Source: Barnesiella merdipullorum
GTDB taxonomy: Bacteria > Bacteroidota > Bacteroidia > Bacteroidales > Barnesiellaceae
Direction: 5' to 3'
NCBI GenBank assembly: GCA_019116365.1
Contig: DXBT01000010.1
Location: 1 to 64,000 of the forward strand
Length of the DNA: 64,000 bases
The notes beneath the pieces are model-generated. The model worked only from the letters and a program-made list of their open reading frames with translations, was not told where the DNA came from and made no database searches. The position numbers and the translations under genes were made by a program. The first letter of the stretch is position 1, and every line of letters starts with the position of its first letter. Of this stretch, positions 52,061 to 61,199 are shown piece by piece.

Positions 52061-53883
52061 CTCACTCTCGCTGCATAGAACTGCTGGCCCCGGCCAAAAA
52101 TGCCGAAATCGGTAAAGAGGCCATCCTCCACGGGGCCGATGCCGTCTATATAGGGGCTCCCCGTTTCGGGGCCCGTGCCGCAGCCGGCAACAGCCTCGAC
52201 GACCTGGCCGGGCTTATCGACTTTGCCCACCGCTTCGACGCCCGCATCTATATCACCTTCAACACCCTGCTGCACGATCACGAGTTGACCGAGGCCGAGC
52301 GTCTCATCGGCCAGCTGTATCGCATAGGGGCCGATGCCCTCATCGTTCAGGACATGGGCATCACCCGGCTCGACATCCCGCCCATCGCCCTGCACGCCAG
52401 TACTCAGACCGACAACCGCACCCCCGCAAAGGTCCAGTTTCTCGAGCGGTGCGGATTCTCGCAAGTGGTCCTGGCCCGGGAACTCTCGCTCGACGAAATA
52501 CGGGCGATAAGCGCCACCACACAGGTGCCGCTCGAAGTCTTCGTGCACGGAGCCCTGTGTGTGAGCTACAGCGGACAGTGCTACCTGAGCCAGGCTATGT
52601 GCGGACGCAGTGCCAACCGAGGTGAATGTGCCCAGTACTGCCGGTTGCCCTACACCCTCATCGACGGCCGCGGACACATCGTGGCCCGCGACAAACACCT
52701 GCTCTCGCTGCGCGACCTCAACCAGAGCGACCGCCTCGAAGAGCTGCTCGACGCCGGTGTCTCCTCGCTGAAAATCGAGGGCCGACTCAAGGAGATGGCC
52801 TATGTCAAGAACTGCACCGCCTACTATCGGCAGGCTCTCGACCGCATCTTCAATCGACGCCCCGAGTACCGGCGATCCTCGACCGGCATCTCGACCATCG
52901 ACTTTACCCCCCGCCTCGAAAAGAGTTTCAACCGGGGCTTCACCCACTACTTCCTCGACGGGCGCACCGCTGCACCCATCGCCTCGCCCGACACCCCCAA
53001 ATCGCTGGGCGAATATGTGGGGCAGGTGAAACAGACCGACCGCAACTCTTTTGTCGTGGCCGGAACCGTCTCGCTGCACAACGGCGACGGACTCTGTTTC
53101 TTCAACGAGCGGGGCCAGTTCGAAGGGGTACGGGTAAACCGGGCCGAGGGGAACCGCATCTTCCCGGCATCTCGCAGCGGCATCACGCCCCACACCACAC
53201 TCTACCGCAACCTCGACTATGAGTTTGAAAAGCTGTTGTCACGCCCCACGGCCGACCGCCGCATCGAGGTAACCCTACGACTTCAGGCCGTGCCCGACGG
53301 CTTTGCCCTTACCCTCACCGACGAGTGCGGCCTCTCGGTAACCGTGCGCGAAGATACCCCGCACCAACCGGCCCGAACGCCCCAAAAGGAGACGCAACGG
53401 AAGCAACTGGCCAAGCTGGGTACCTCCATCTATACCGCCTCGCGCATCGATATCGACCTCGACGAAGAGCTCTTTATCCCCGCCTCGACCTTGTCGAAAC
53501 TGCGGCAACGGGCTGTCGAGTGGCTCGACCGGACCCGCCGCATCGCCTATCGTCCCGAACGTCGCCGAGCCGAAGACAAGAGTGCCCGCTATCCGCAGAG
53601 CAGCCTCAACTACCTGGGCAACGTGTCGAACCACCTGGCCGAGCAGTTCTACCGCGAGCATGGCGTCACCCGCATAGAGCCCGCCTTCGAGACCCGACCG
53701 GTCGAGGGGGTACCGCTCATGTTCACGCGTCACTGCATACGCCACATGTTGGGATACTGCAAAAAGACACCGGCCGGCAAGGAGTTGCCCGAACCGCTCA
53801 CCCTGCTCTACAAAGGCGAACGGCTCACCCTGCACTTTGACTGCAAGGCGTGCGAGATGACCATACAGCGAGAGTCGAAATAA
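52057..53883 (+). CDS. U32 family protein, RlhA-like (probable rRNA hydroxylation factor)
   Basis: A 608-residue cytosolic protein. The N-terminal U32 domain (about 8-290) begins ELLAPAKNAEIGKEAILHGADAVYIG. Its conserved cysteine cluster is at C168, C175, C182, C191 and C195 (HGALCVSYSGQC, then GECAQYCRLPY). A DUF3656-like region (about 380-490) has KLGTSIYTASRIDID and IPASTLSKLRQRAVEWL. A late CKAC motif lies near the C-terminus. The layout matches RlhA (YdcP), which hydroxylates C2501 of 23S rRNA, more than TrhP, which lacks DUF3656. Proteins annotated as U32 peptidases are mostly RNA-modifying Fe-S proteins. It is translationally coupled to metA (ATGA). A strong terminator follows. Confidence 0.88.
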   Translation: MTHSRCIELLAPAKNAEIGKEAILHGADAVYIGAPRFGARAAAGNSLDDLAGLIDFAHRFDARIYITFNTLLHDHELTEAERLIGQLYRIGADALIVQDMGITRLDIPPIALHASTQTDNRTPAKVQFLERCGFSQVVLARELSLDEIRAISATTQVPLEVFVHGALCVSYSGQCYLSQAMCGRSANRGECAQYCRLPYTLIDGRGHIVARDKHLLSLRDLNQSDRLEELLDAGVSSLKIEGRLKEMAYVKNCTAYYRQALDRIFNRRPEYRRSSTGISTIDFTPRLEKSFNRGFTHYFLDGRTAAPIASPDTPKSLGEYVGQVKQTDRNSFVVAGTVSLHNGDGLCFFNERGQFEGVRVNRAEGNRIFPASRSGITPHTTLYRNLDYEFEKLLSRPTADRRIEVTLRLQAVPDGFALTLTDECGLSVTVREDTPHQPARTPQKETQRKQLAKLGTSIYTASRIDIDLDEELFIPASTLSKLRQRAVEWLDRTRRIAYRPERRRAEDKSARYPQSSLNYLGNVSNHLAEQFYREHGVTRIEPAFETRPVEGVPLMFTRHCIRHMLGYCKKTPAGKELPEPLTLLYKGERLTLHFDCKACEMTIQRESK

Positions 53884-53913
53884 CCGCCGCAAGGTCCCGG
53901 ATTCAGAGATACA

Positions 53914-53962
53914 ATCCGTTTGCCATCCATCCCCCTCGGATGAGTCGCAAACGGATATTTTT
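53914..53962 (+). terminator. terminator of metA operon
   Basis: The arms ATCCGTTTGC (53914-53923) and GCAAACGGAT (53947-53956), with an inner CATCC/GGATG pair, are followed by ATTTTTATA. It begins 31 bases past the U32 stop. Confidence 0.9.
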
Positions 53963-54104
53963 ATACCTCAAGCCCACCGACAGCTTCATGCCTTGAATCT
54001 ATTTTGTTTTTTTATCATCCATAATTTCCAGGTTCCAACAGCATCTTTAATATTATAAAAAGCACATTCATCCATAAAATTGGCCTTTATATCCGGTAAA
54101 TTCC

Positions 54105-54112
54105 TATCTTTG
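54105..54112 (+). promoter_or_regulatory. -7 box of the protease-barrel gene
   Basis: TATCTTTG matches TAnnTTTG exactly; TTG at 54080-54082 is a possible -33 element with a slightly long 22-base spacer. The leader to the ATG at 54150 is about 30 bases. Confidence 0.6.
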
Positions 54113-54149
54113 TATATCTCTTTCAAAAAGGTCAGAAACATCACATATC

Positions 54150-55847
54150 ATGAAAAAACAGATTCTCACTCTTTTGGCATTGACTACGATTTTCATAGCC
54201 TCGGCTCAAAACCTTCGAGAGACGGTTGCCATCGTACGGCCCAACCTCAGTGAAACAACCCAGGCCTTCCTTGCCGATTTCAGCAAATCGCTCCGCAGCG
54301 ACGGATTCTATTCGGCTGCCGACAACCTCCAGAATTATGGAAAAAACATGTTCGGTACAGGATTTGCCTACCGCGACAAACGCGACAACCGACTATACAT
54401 CATCACCAACCGTCACGTGGTGGAACAGGCCGAATCTGTCAATATCGAATTTTCACTGCCCGATAACAGCACCAAGCGATTTGCCGACTGTCCCGTAATC
54501 GGGGTACACGACGAGTTCGACATCGCCTTCATCGCTCTCCCGCAAGAGGCCCAGGCCCCCACACTCGACATAACCCGCCAGCCCATTGCCGACGGTATGA
54601 CCGTGTTTACGGCCGGATTCCCGGCCTTGGGCGACAAACCTTCGTGGCAATTGGGACAAGGCATCGTGTCGAACGCCAATGCCCTCGTCCAATCGCTTAC
54701 CCAAGGCAAGGATCTACCCTTGATACAACACACGGCACAAGTCGATGCCGGCAGCTCGGGCGGCCCCCTGCTCATTCGTGACGAACAGGCAGCCACCGGA
54801 TTTGCGGTAATCGGCATCAATACCTGGAAGGCAACCGACCGGGAGAATACCAACTTTGCCATACCCACGAGTGCCATCGACGATTTCCTGCAGAACTATC
54901 CCGCCGACTCCCGCGTCCTGCTCACCCAATCGGAAGTAGAGAACAAGGCCAATGCATTTCTCCAGGCAGCCCGGTCGTCCTATCAGGCAGTCATGCCCTT
55001 TGTTTCATATCGATATGTCTCGAACATCTCGGCCAACACATTCTACGACCTGGTCATCGCAGCCTCCGATGCAGCAACCGACGCCATGAAGTCATGCTTC
55101 GAGCAAGGCAATCCGTTGGACGGCATCCGCATAGGACTGGCCGATATCATCTGCCGCCAGTTCTCGGGAAAGAACTATACCTTCTCGGGGGTAAGCAATC
55201 TCGATACAACCCGAGAAACGGCCGACGTCACCTATGCCGTAGGCGACAAACCCATCTTGACCCAATGGATTATGGAGCAAGGACGCTGGCGGTTGATCAA
55301 TGCCGAAAACGTCAAAGCCAGCCAAATAGAGCCCAACGGCATATCCAAGAGCTACGGGTTCGGCACCTCGATATACGTGGGCCTCATTTCCCCGTTCAAC
55401 AGCGATGCGTTCGACCTGTCGTACAGCGTAGCGTTCAAGCGCACCATTCTCACCTTCATGACCTACGAAATCTCGGCCTCGCTCTTGAAAGTCAATACCG
55501 AGAAGCTTGAATGGGAAAACTTGACCGAAGTCGTGAGAGAGTATCCCAAAAACATATTCGACATCGACTTCAATCTCGGTGGACAGCTGCCTGTCAAATG
55601 CGGTCCTATCTATCTCGTGCCCTATGCCAAGGTGTTGGGCGGTCTCTACTTCGGGTCCGACCTGAGCGGAATCAACTACGGTTTCGGTGCCGGTGTAGAG
55701 GTAGCCTACAAATTTGGATACCAGAACTATGTATTTGCCAACATCGGCTACCTGGGCAAGAAGCTGAAACCGTTTGACGACCAGGAGTACCGGCTGAAAT
55801 CAAAAATGCTCTCGGGTTTGGCCCTCTCGATAGGCGTAAGTTTTTAA
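54150..55847 (+). CDS. trypsin-like (S1C/DegP-type) serine protease fused to a probable outer-membrane beta-barrel
   Basis: A 565-residue protein with a signal peptide (1-19, cut near ASAQ). The protease domain (about 60-245) has the full triad: H89 (ITNRHVVE), D124 (EFDIAFIAL) and S203 (DAGSSGGPLL). No PDZ domain follows. A middle domain (about 255-395) is helical then beta, ending MEQGRWRLINAE, somewhat NTF2-like. The last 165 residues (about 400-565) alternate like membrane beta strands: SYGFGTSIYVGLISPF, FDLSYSVAFKRTILTF, GPIYLVPYAKVLGGLYFG, INYGFGAGVEVAYKFG, NYVFANIGYLGKKL. The protein ends in LALSIGVSF, a terminal-F beta-signal. This would place the protease at the outer membrane. A small lipoprotein gene follows 21 bases downstream. 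Confidence 0.85.
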   Translation: MKKQILTLLALTTIFIASAQNLRETVAIVRPNLSETTQAFLADFSKSLRSDGFYSAADNLQNYGKNMFGTGFAYRDKRDNRLYIITNRHVVEQAESVNIEFSLPDNSTKRFADCPVIGVHDEFDIAFIALPQEAQAPTLDITRQPIADGMTVFTAGFPALGDKPSWQLGQGIVSNANALVQSLTQGKDLPLIQHTAQVDAGSSGGPLLIRDEQAATGFAVIGINTWKATDRENTNFAIPTSAIDDFLQNYPADSRVLLTQSEVENKANAFLQAARSSYQAVMPFVSYRYVSNISANTFYDLVIAASDAATDAMKSCFEQGNPLDGIRIGLADIICRQFSGKNYTFSGVSNLDTTRETADVTYAVGDKPILTQWIMEQGRWRLINAENVKASQIEPNGISKSYGFGTSIYVGLISPFNSDAFDLSYSVAFKRTILTFMTYEISASLLKVNTEKLEWENLTEVVREYPKNIFDIDFNLGGQLPVKCGPIYLVPYAKVLGGLYFGSDLSGINYGFGAGVEVAYKFGYQNYVFANIGYLGKKLKPFDDQEYRLKSKMLSGLALSIGVSF

Positions 55848-55868
55848 CCAACCATATTTACCCCAACA

Positions 55869-56285
55869 ATGATGAAAAAGATTTTATGGCTATGCCCCCT
55901 ACTGCTGCTGATGCTGGCAGTAATCGGCTGCGACGACAAGAGTAAAGACGACGATACGACACTGGGGGGACAATTGTCCCAAACGACCTGGGCGTCGGAG
56001 GTAGAGAAATATCCGTTTCTGGCCAATTTCCCGGCATACGACGGAGAGCTGGAGAACCACCGGTACAGCGAAACGATGGGCATGTTGCAATACATCATCA
56101 TGGACTATAACTGCGAAGAGTCGCTTAAGACCAACTATTGCGACAAACTGACAGCCGCCGGATTTGTGGATGAAAACGGGTATGGCATCTATAAGAAAAC
56201 CACGACCGAATATCAATTAACGGTCTCTGTCTCATATACCGGAGGCACGTTAGCCCTGAGCCTGAGCGCCAATCCTCTCAATTAG
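55869..56285 (+). CDS. small lipoprotein of unknown function
   Basis: A 138-residue lipoprotein. The signal peptide ends in LAVIGC (C21, or C20 if translation starts at the second Met), followed by an Asp/Lys-rich linker (DDKSKDDDTT). The mature domain (about 40-138) has a short helical start (WASEVEKYPFLANFPAYDG), a conserved-looking MDYNCEESLKTNYCDKLTAAGF with two cysteines, and closing beta strands (QLTVSVSYTGGTLALSLSA). I recognise no family. It is on the same transcript as the protease-barrel gene (21-base gap), so the lipoprotein may be its inhibitor, partner or substrate; that is inference. Confidence 0.8.
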   Translation: MMKKILWLCPLLLLMLAVIGCDDKSKDDDTTLGGQLSQTTWASEVEKYPFLANFPAYDGELENHRYSETMGMLQYIIMDYNCEESLKTNYCDKLTAAGFVDENGYGIYKKTTTEYQLTVSVSYTGGTLALSLSANPLN

Positions 56286-56320
56286 AATACGAGTTGAACG
56301 ATTGATTCTTTCCCGATACA

Positions 56321-56355
56321 AAAAAGACCGGTTGGCACGAGCCCAATCGGTCTTT
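56321..56355. terminator. bidirectional terminator between lipoprotein and helicase genes
   Basis: The arms AAAGACCGGTTGG and CCAATCGGTCTTT pair with one G-T type mismatch. On the minus strand six or more T follow; on the plus strand TTTCTTATTTT follows. It serves the convergent genes ending at 56285 and 56370. Confidence 0.88.
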
Positions 56356-56369
56356 CTTATTTTAACCCT

Positions 56370-59363
56370 CTATTTATCGGGAGCATTTCTCAGATATTCG
56401 ACCAGTTGCAGGTATATGGGATTCCGGGACAACAGTTGCTCATTGCCCAACACGAACAACTGACAACGGGCCCGGGTGAGTGCCACATTCAGTTTGCGGT
56501 CGATGAGCTGCCCCGCCTCTTCGGTATAGCTGGGCAACCACTCGAGCTGCTGCTCGTCGTTCACCGAAAACGAATAGATGATGCAGTCGCTCTGCGATCC
56601 CTGGAACCGCTCGACCGTATCGATGCGTATCGCCTCGAAAGCCGGGTTATGGGCCCGGTCGAGCTCCTGGCGGATACGGGCTATCTGATGCCGATAGGGG
56701 GTGATGATGCCGACCGACTGCCTGCCGAACTCAAGCCCGTTGCGTTCATACAACCGATAGAGGGCATTGACCATCTCGGCCACCTTGCGAGCCTCCTCGT
56801 CGTTGTATTTCTTACCGGCACAAACCATCGTCGTAGGCAGGAAGGCCAATCGCCGCGTTGCCACAAACTGCTCCCACTCGTCGTTGCCCCGAATCGCAAA
56901 CGGCAAGGGCGATACCTGGTGCGAAGCCGTACCGTTGCGCAGCACCCCCTGATAGAAATAACGGTTGGCAAAGGTGGCAATATCGGGGTGCATGCGCCAC
57001 TGGCAATCGAGCATGTCGGCAAAAGGCGACCCCTCGGGCAACGAGCGGTAGAGGCGCTCAAAGAGCGATACCCTGCAATCGGTGAAACCGGCCGCCCGCA
57101 ACTGCCCGTCGGTAATGACCGACTCTTCGGGCGGCTCCACCACGATAGCGGGCAACTGCTTGTGATCGCCTATCAGGATGAACTTGCCTATGGCATCGCG
57201 CCCGGTAGGCGTCGTCGCCGAGAGTACCCCCACGAGTTGGGGCTCGAGTATCTGCGAAGCCTCATCGATGATAGCCACATCAAAGCGTTTGAGACTGAAG
57301 AGTTCGGTTTTGCCCGCCAGCGACGAGAGGGTAGCCACGAAGATGCGACAGTCGCCGATAGCGCGACACACCTCCTCGCGATTGCGGCACGATTTCATGC
57401 GCTCGGCCAACAGATGCGGTCGATAAGCGGCATCGCACGAGAGAGGTTGTCCCACCCGTATGTAATCATCGACCTCGTCAATCGAGTCGAGCTTGTCGCA
57501 AATCTCGTCCACCGCCCGGTTGGTATAGGCCATCAGCAGAATCTGGCAATCGTCAATCGCCATGAACTCCCGCACCATGTGACGCAGAGCCATCGAAGTC
57601 TTTCCCGTGCCCGGTGGGCCCACCAGCAGAAAGTAGTCATCGGCCTGCACCGACTTGGTAAGGATGCGCAACAGGTGGTCATTGTCGTAGGTATAGGTCG
57701 GCCGACGCAGCGGGTTGCTCTGCGGCCTCTCATCGGGGTCTCCCGTGAGCAGCCCCCGCCGGTGCAGCGAAGCCCCCAACAGGGTATAGAGCCCCTTGTA
57801 TTGCGTGGAAAAGGAAGAATCGACATAGTCGTGCTCGATGGCATAGAGCGAATCGGGGGGCAATGCCTCGGCAAAAAGTTGGCTGTCGCGCAGGCGCAGC
57901 ACGACGCGTTCGGGGGTAAGCGAGGCAAGCGTAGCCCTGAAAATCTGGCAGGTCGATACCTGATCGGCCTCCCTGTCGCAACGGTAGAAGAGCACGATAT
58001 CGCCCTCCCTGAAATCGGGCAACAGCCGTTCGCCCGAGAGGGCAAACTCCACCTCGGGAGTCTCGGCCGCCGCATCGTTGCGCACCAGCCGCAAGCCAGT
58101 GAACATATACCCCTCCCGCTCCTTCTCGCTGCGCGACATACGCCACAGCGATGCCGCCCCCGAGATACCCGAGCCCGAGGCATAACCCACCTTCGACAGG
58201 TAGTGCTCACGGGCTGTAAAGGCATAGAAGCGATAGAAATAGTTCAAAGCCAACCGATTGTCGGCACGGCGTTCGAGGCGGGCACGCCCCTGCTGAATCT
58301 CGGGGCGGATATAATGTTCGGTAAACCGGCTGGGCCGGGGAATGAGATTCTCGACACTCAACTGACTCGTGAGCCACTCGGCCTGCACGGCGCCGTAGCG
58401 GGCCACATCGCGCTCCACCGCCACGATTTTGTTGCGCAGGTTCAGGATAGCGCGCAACTCGCCGGGGGTAGCCTTCACCGGTCGCAACAGTCCGTCGGGA
58501 TAGCGACTGCGGGCATAAAGCAGATAGAAGCGTTGCTCATCGAGACGCACTCCCAGCACGCTCTGCATCATCAGTTGATACAGCACCGACTGTACCCGGT
58601 GCGAAGGAGCAATCTTCGTGCAATTCTCCTCGGGAAAAGGCGGACGCCCCGCCTTCAACTCGATGCCACACACCCCGCCGTCGCGCTGCAAGAAGTCGAG
58701 ACGCCCCTGCAGCCCCAGTGCCTCGCACACAAACGAGGGCTCGACCATCGCCCGGCGGCGGTCAATTGCATGGGCCGGGAGCAACGTGGCCATGAGGTAT
58801 TGCAACGTGTCGAACTGGTGGCGCAAAGTCTGGAAAAACGAGCGGTCGATCGACGAAGTAGCCGCAAACTCAATCGGGTAACGGGCAAACAGCTTGGGCA
58901 TCAACGACTCGAAGGAGACAACCCGGCAATCGTCGGCCGTTACCAACTCGTCAAACATGAGGTTCACCGAGTTACCCAACAGTATCGAGGCGGTCGTTGC
59001 CTTGGGGCGTATGCGGTTCCAAAAGTATCGCGGCCACCCCGCCCCATACTCCTGCACACACTCGGCCAAAGCACTCACATCGACCAGATAGTCGGGCTCG
59101 AGTATGAGGTAGTGCGGCAGCAAGGCGCCATCGACCACAGCCACATCAACCAGATTCAGCCGCGACCCCGGCTCGACCAGACGCAGTGTCTCGTCAAACT
59201 CGTCGTTCACCCCGACCCGATGCACGAGTACCCGCATCTCGGCCGGCAGGTCCGGCTCGTCGATACGTACCCGCAACCCCGACTCGTCGATACGCACCAC
59301 CACGGCCCCGATGCGACGCAACGGGTCAAACGCATACGTTTCTTCTCTCTCGGGGTGGTTCAT
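56370..59363 (-). CDS. Dna2-like nuclease-helicase (PD-(D/E)XK plus SF1 helicase)
   Basis: A 997-residue cytosolic protein. The N-terminal half carries a PD-(D/E)XK-type nuclease signature: D223 in GRLDFL, E235-x-K237 in GIELKAG, and a QxxxY motif at 258-262. No Cas4/AddB-type Fe-S cysteine set is evident. The C-terminal half is a DNA2/NAM7-type SF1 helicase: Walker A GPPGTGKT (582-589), Walker B VAIIDEASQIL, LIGDHKQLPAIV, SLFERLY, GIITPYRHQ, VERFQGSQSD and LTRARCQLFVLGN. It probably processes DNA ends, flaps or recombination intermediates. It has its own promoter and stands alone, so no defence-island context supports an anti-phage role. Confidence 0.88.
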   Translation of the reverse strand: MNHPEREETYAFDPLRRIGAVVVRIDESGLRVRIDEPDLPAEMRVLVHRVGVNDEFDETLRLVEPGSRLNLVDVAVVDGALLPHYLILEPDYLVDVSALAECVQEYGAGWPRYFWNRIRPKATTASILLGNSVNLMFDELVTADDCRVVSFESLMPKLFARYPIEFAATSSIDRSFFQTLRHQFDTLQYLMATLLPAHAIDRRRAMVEPSFVCEALGLQGRLDFLQRDGGVCGIELKAGRPPFPEENCTKIAPSHRVQSVLYQLMMQSVLGVRLDEQRFYLLYARSRYPDGLLRPVKATPGELRAILNLRNKIVAVERDVARYGAVQAEWLTSQLSVENLIPRPSRFTEHYIRPEIQQGRARLERRADNRLALNYFYRFYAFTAREHYLSKVGYASGSGISGAASLWRMSRSEKEREGYMFTGLRLVRNDAAAETPEVEFALSGERLLPDFREGDIVLFYRCDREADQVSTCQIFRATLASLTPERVVLRLRDSQLFAEALPPDSLYAIEHDYVDSSFSTQYKGLYTLLGASLHRRGLLTGDPDERPQSNPLRRPTYTYDNDHLLRILTKSVQADDYFLLVGPPGTGKTSMALRHMVREFMAIDDCQILLMAYTNRAVDEICDKLDSIDEVDDYIRVGQPLSCDAAYRPHLLAERMKSCRNREEVCRAIGDCRIFVATLSSLAGKTELFSLKRFDVAIIDEASQILEPQLVGVLSATTPTGRDAIGKFILIGDHKQLPAIVVEPPEESVITDGQLRAAGFTDCRVSLFERLYRSLPEGSPFADMLDCQWRMHPDIATFANRYFYQGVLRNGTASHQVSPLPFAIRGNDEWEQFVATRRLAFLPTTMVCAGKKYNDEEARKVAEMVNALYRLYERNGLEFGRQSVGIITPYRHQIARIRQELDRAHNPAFEAIRIDTVERFQGSQSDCIIYSFSVNDEQQLEWLPSYTEEAGQLIDRKLNVALTRARCQLFVLGNEQLLSRNPIYLQLVEYLRNAPDK

Positions 59364-59387
59364 CTTCTCGCTTCGTTTTTCTCTCTA

Positions 59388-59419
59388 CAAAAATACCCAA
59401 TCGCCACCAGCGACCCAAA
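59388..59419 (-). promoter_or_regulatory. promoter of the nuclease-helicase gene
   Basis: On the minus strand TTTG (59419-59416), a 20-base spacer and TATTTTTG (59395-59388) match the consensus exactly. The leader is about 20 bases. Confidence 0.78.
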
Positions 59420-59731
59420 TAAACAAGGAGGTATTTACCGGAGGATTTTCGACAGTGTGGTGTATCATTCCACTCCCCCGATACAAATCCAAAGATATCG
59501 GTCCAAGAGAGAAATCGTAGAGGTAACAGGTCATTAAAACAGAATTAATCAAAGCCTTAGAAAAATAACAAATCCACCGATAACAGAAGATTTAACTTAA
59601 GAATCAAGGAAAGCATCAAAATCACTATCAAATTCTTATTTTACATCTATTACTATATGACAATCAATAGCTTATATAGAAATGTAACAATAAGCTTTTT
59701 TTTTGAGCTTATTATTACATATGATATTTTA
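59420..59731. other. AT-rich intergenic region with a stem-loop
   Basis: No gene seen. A near-perfect 14-base inverted repeat, TGTAACAATAAGCT (59683-59696) and AGCTTATTATTACA (59706-59719), with a T-rich 9-base loop lies 13 bases past the stop of the DUF4143 gene. It is probably that gene's 3'-end structure, although no U-run follows the stem on the minus strand. Confidence 0.5.
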
Positions 59732-61177
59732 TCATGTATTTTCCACTCGTTTTGAGTGATAAAGAAAGTTTGAAATCCAATATGAATAGATGGCAACAGG
59801 TATAAACATTATTTTTCCCTCTGAAATATCGTATGTTCCAAAACGAGTCTTCGATGTCACAAAGATCTTTTTTACCGTCGGGTTCAACGATAAAAACGAG
59901 TAAAGAGATTTTAATTCAGAAGGATTTTCAACAAAACGGTCGGTCCATTTTATTTCAGCAACCGATATAGCTTTCTGCGTTGCCACATCCACCCATACAA
60001 TATCCACTTCACCTTTGCGGCGACCTTTCGCCCAATTCGCATAAAAGAAGTCTGTCTTTCCTCCTTGAATCCATTGAGAAAAGACCGTAGTCTCCACCAT
60101 ACTCCCCATAACCTCATCGCCTTCACTTATCGGGGTGAACAAGGCACTGCGCAACGAAGGGTTGGTAAGATATATCTTGAAAGATGTAACACGCTGCATA
60201 CGCTTTGCATTCTGATCTATACGATTCACGACCTTTATCAAAAAAGCAGCCTCGAGATATTCGAGATACTTTTTTATTGTTTCTTTCCTAATACCAGCCT
60301 CCGTAGAAAGCGATTCGTATGAAAATTCGTTCCCGGAACGAAAAGCTATGTGCACAAACAACTTATTAAGTTCCTGAATATCTGATATTCCATAAAGGCT
60401 AGGGAGATCGCGCAACAAGACTTTATCGATAATATCGTTTTTAATATATCGCCCGGGATTACGACGAATAGTCTCCGAGAAAACAACCTCAGGATAACCG
60501 CCAAAATTGATATATTCAATAAAATGCCTATTAAGAGCATCAATATTAATCGTATCATACGGAGATATGCCATTGCTACTCTTCACTACCAGTGAATCCA
60601 GTTGCTTGAATTGTATATACTCATAAAATGTTAACGGGGGTAACAAGAAATCACTAAACCTACCGGCCCCACTCTCAATGCTTTTCATTTTCAAAGCAGC
60701 GGCAGCAGAACCAGAGGCTACAAAACGAGATGAACGGAATGTATCGACCATCGATTTTAAATGCACTTCCCAGTTCTTGAGATATTGTATCTCATCGAAA
60801 AACACATAATATCCGGCATAATCTTCTTCATTCTTGAGAGCTTTTCTGGAAAGAGAGAAGAGATCTTCCAAAGAAATATTATTATAGATAGGTGTATCTA
60901 CCGATACATAAATAATTTTCTTAGGATTAACACCCGAAGAAATCAATCGATCTATAGCGTGATAGATCATAACCGTTTTTCCAACACGTCGTGGACCCAT
61001 CAATATAACGGCTCGTCTTACAGACAAGTCTGTCACCAATTCATAAAAGTCATCCAAATATGCTCGGCGTGGGAGTTGAATAAAATCCTCATCTATACTT
61101 CCAAATTCCCACCAAGGATTATCAACCACCATACGTTTCTGGATTTCCTCTTCAATAACAGAATTCACGGCACTCAT
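59732..61177 (-). CDS. AAA ATPase with DUF4143 domain
   Basis: A 481-residue cytosolic protein. The AAA part (about 50-200) has Walker A MGPRRVGKTVM (60-70) and Walker B YYVFFDEIQYLKNW. The DUF4143 domain (about 230-420) includes the winged-helix-like RKETIKKYLEYLEAAFLIKVVNR and then a nuclease-fold-like segment KGEVDIVWVDVATQKAISVAEIKW, with an ExK resembling restriction-endonuclease cores. The biological role of this widespread family is unknown. Its codons and flanks are markedly AT-rich against the GC-rich neighbours, a sign of later acquisition. It has a perfect promoter and is monocistronic. Confidence 0.9.
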   Translation of the reverse strand: MSAVNSVIEEEIQKRMVVDNPWWEFGSIDEDFIQLPRRAYLDDFYELVTDLSVRRAVILMGPRRVGKTVMIYHAIDRLISSGVNPKKIIYVSVDTPIYNNISLEDLFSLSRKALKNEEDYAGYYVFFDEIQYLKNWEVHLKSMVDTFRSSRFVASGSAAAALKMKSIESGAGRFSDFLLPPLTFYEYIQFKQLDSLVVKSSNGISPYDTINIDALNRHFIEYINFGGYPEVVFSETIRRNPGRYIKNDIIDKVLLRDLPSLYGISDIQELNKLFVHIAFRSGNEFSYESLSTEAGIRKETIKKYLEYLEAAFLIKVVNRIDQNAKRMQRVTSFKIYLTNPSLRSALFTPISEGDEVMGSMVETTVFSQWIQGGKTDFFYANWAKGRRKGEVDIVWVDVATQKAISVAEIKWTDRFVENPSELKSLYSFLSLNPTVKKIFVTSKTRFGTYDISEGKIMFIPVAIYSYWISNFLYHSKRVENT

Positions 61178-61199
61178 ATATCTTGCATTTCAATATTTA

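Noticed and set aside
56406..59537. Open frame of over 1000 codons opposite the nuclease-helicase gene
   Set aside because: The minus-strand frame has complete helicase motifs and an exact promoter; the plus-strand product has none.
56370..61177. A defence island formed by the nuclease-helicase and the DUF4143 ATPase
   Set aside because: Each has its own promoter, they differ strongly in composition, and no methylase, toxin or other defence gene is adjacent.
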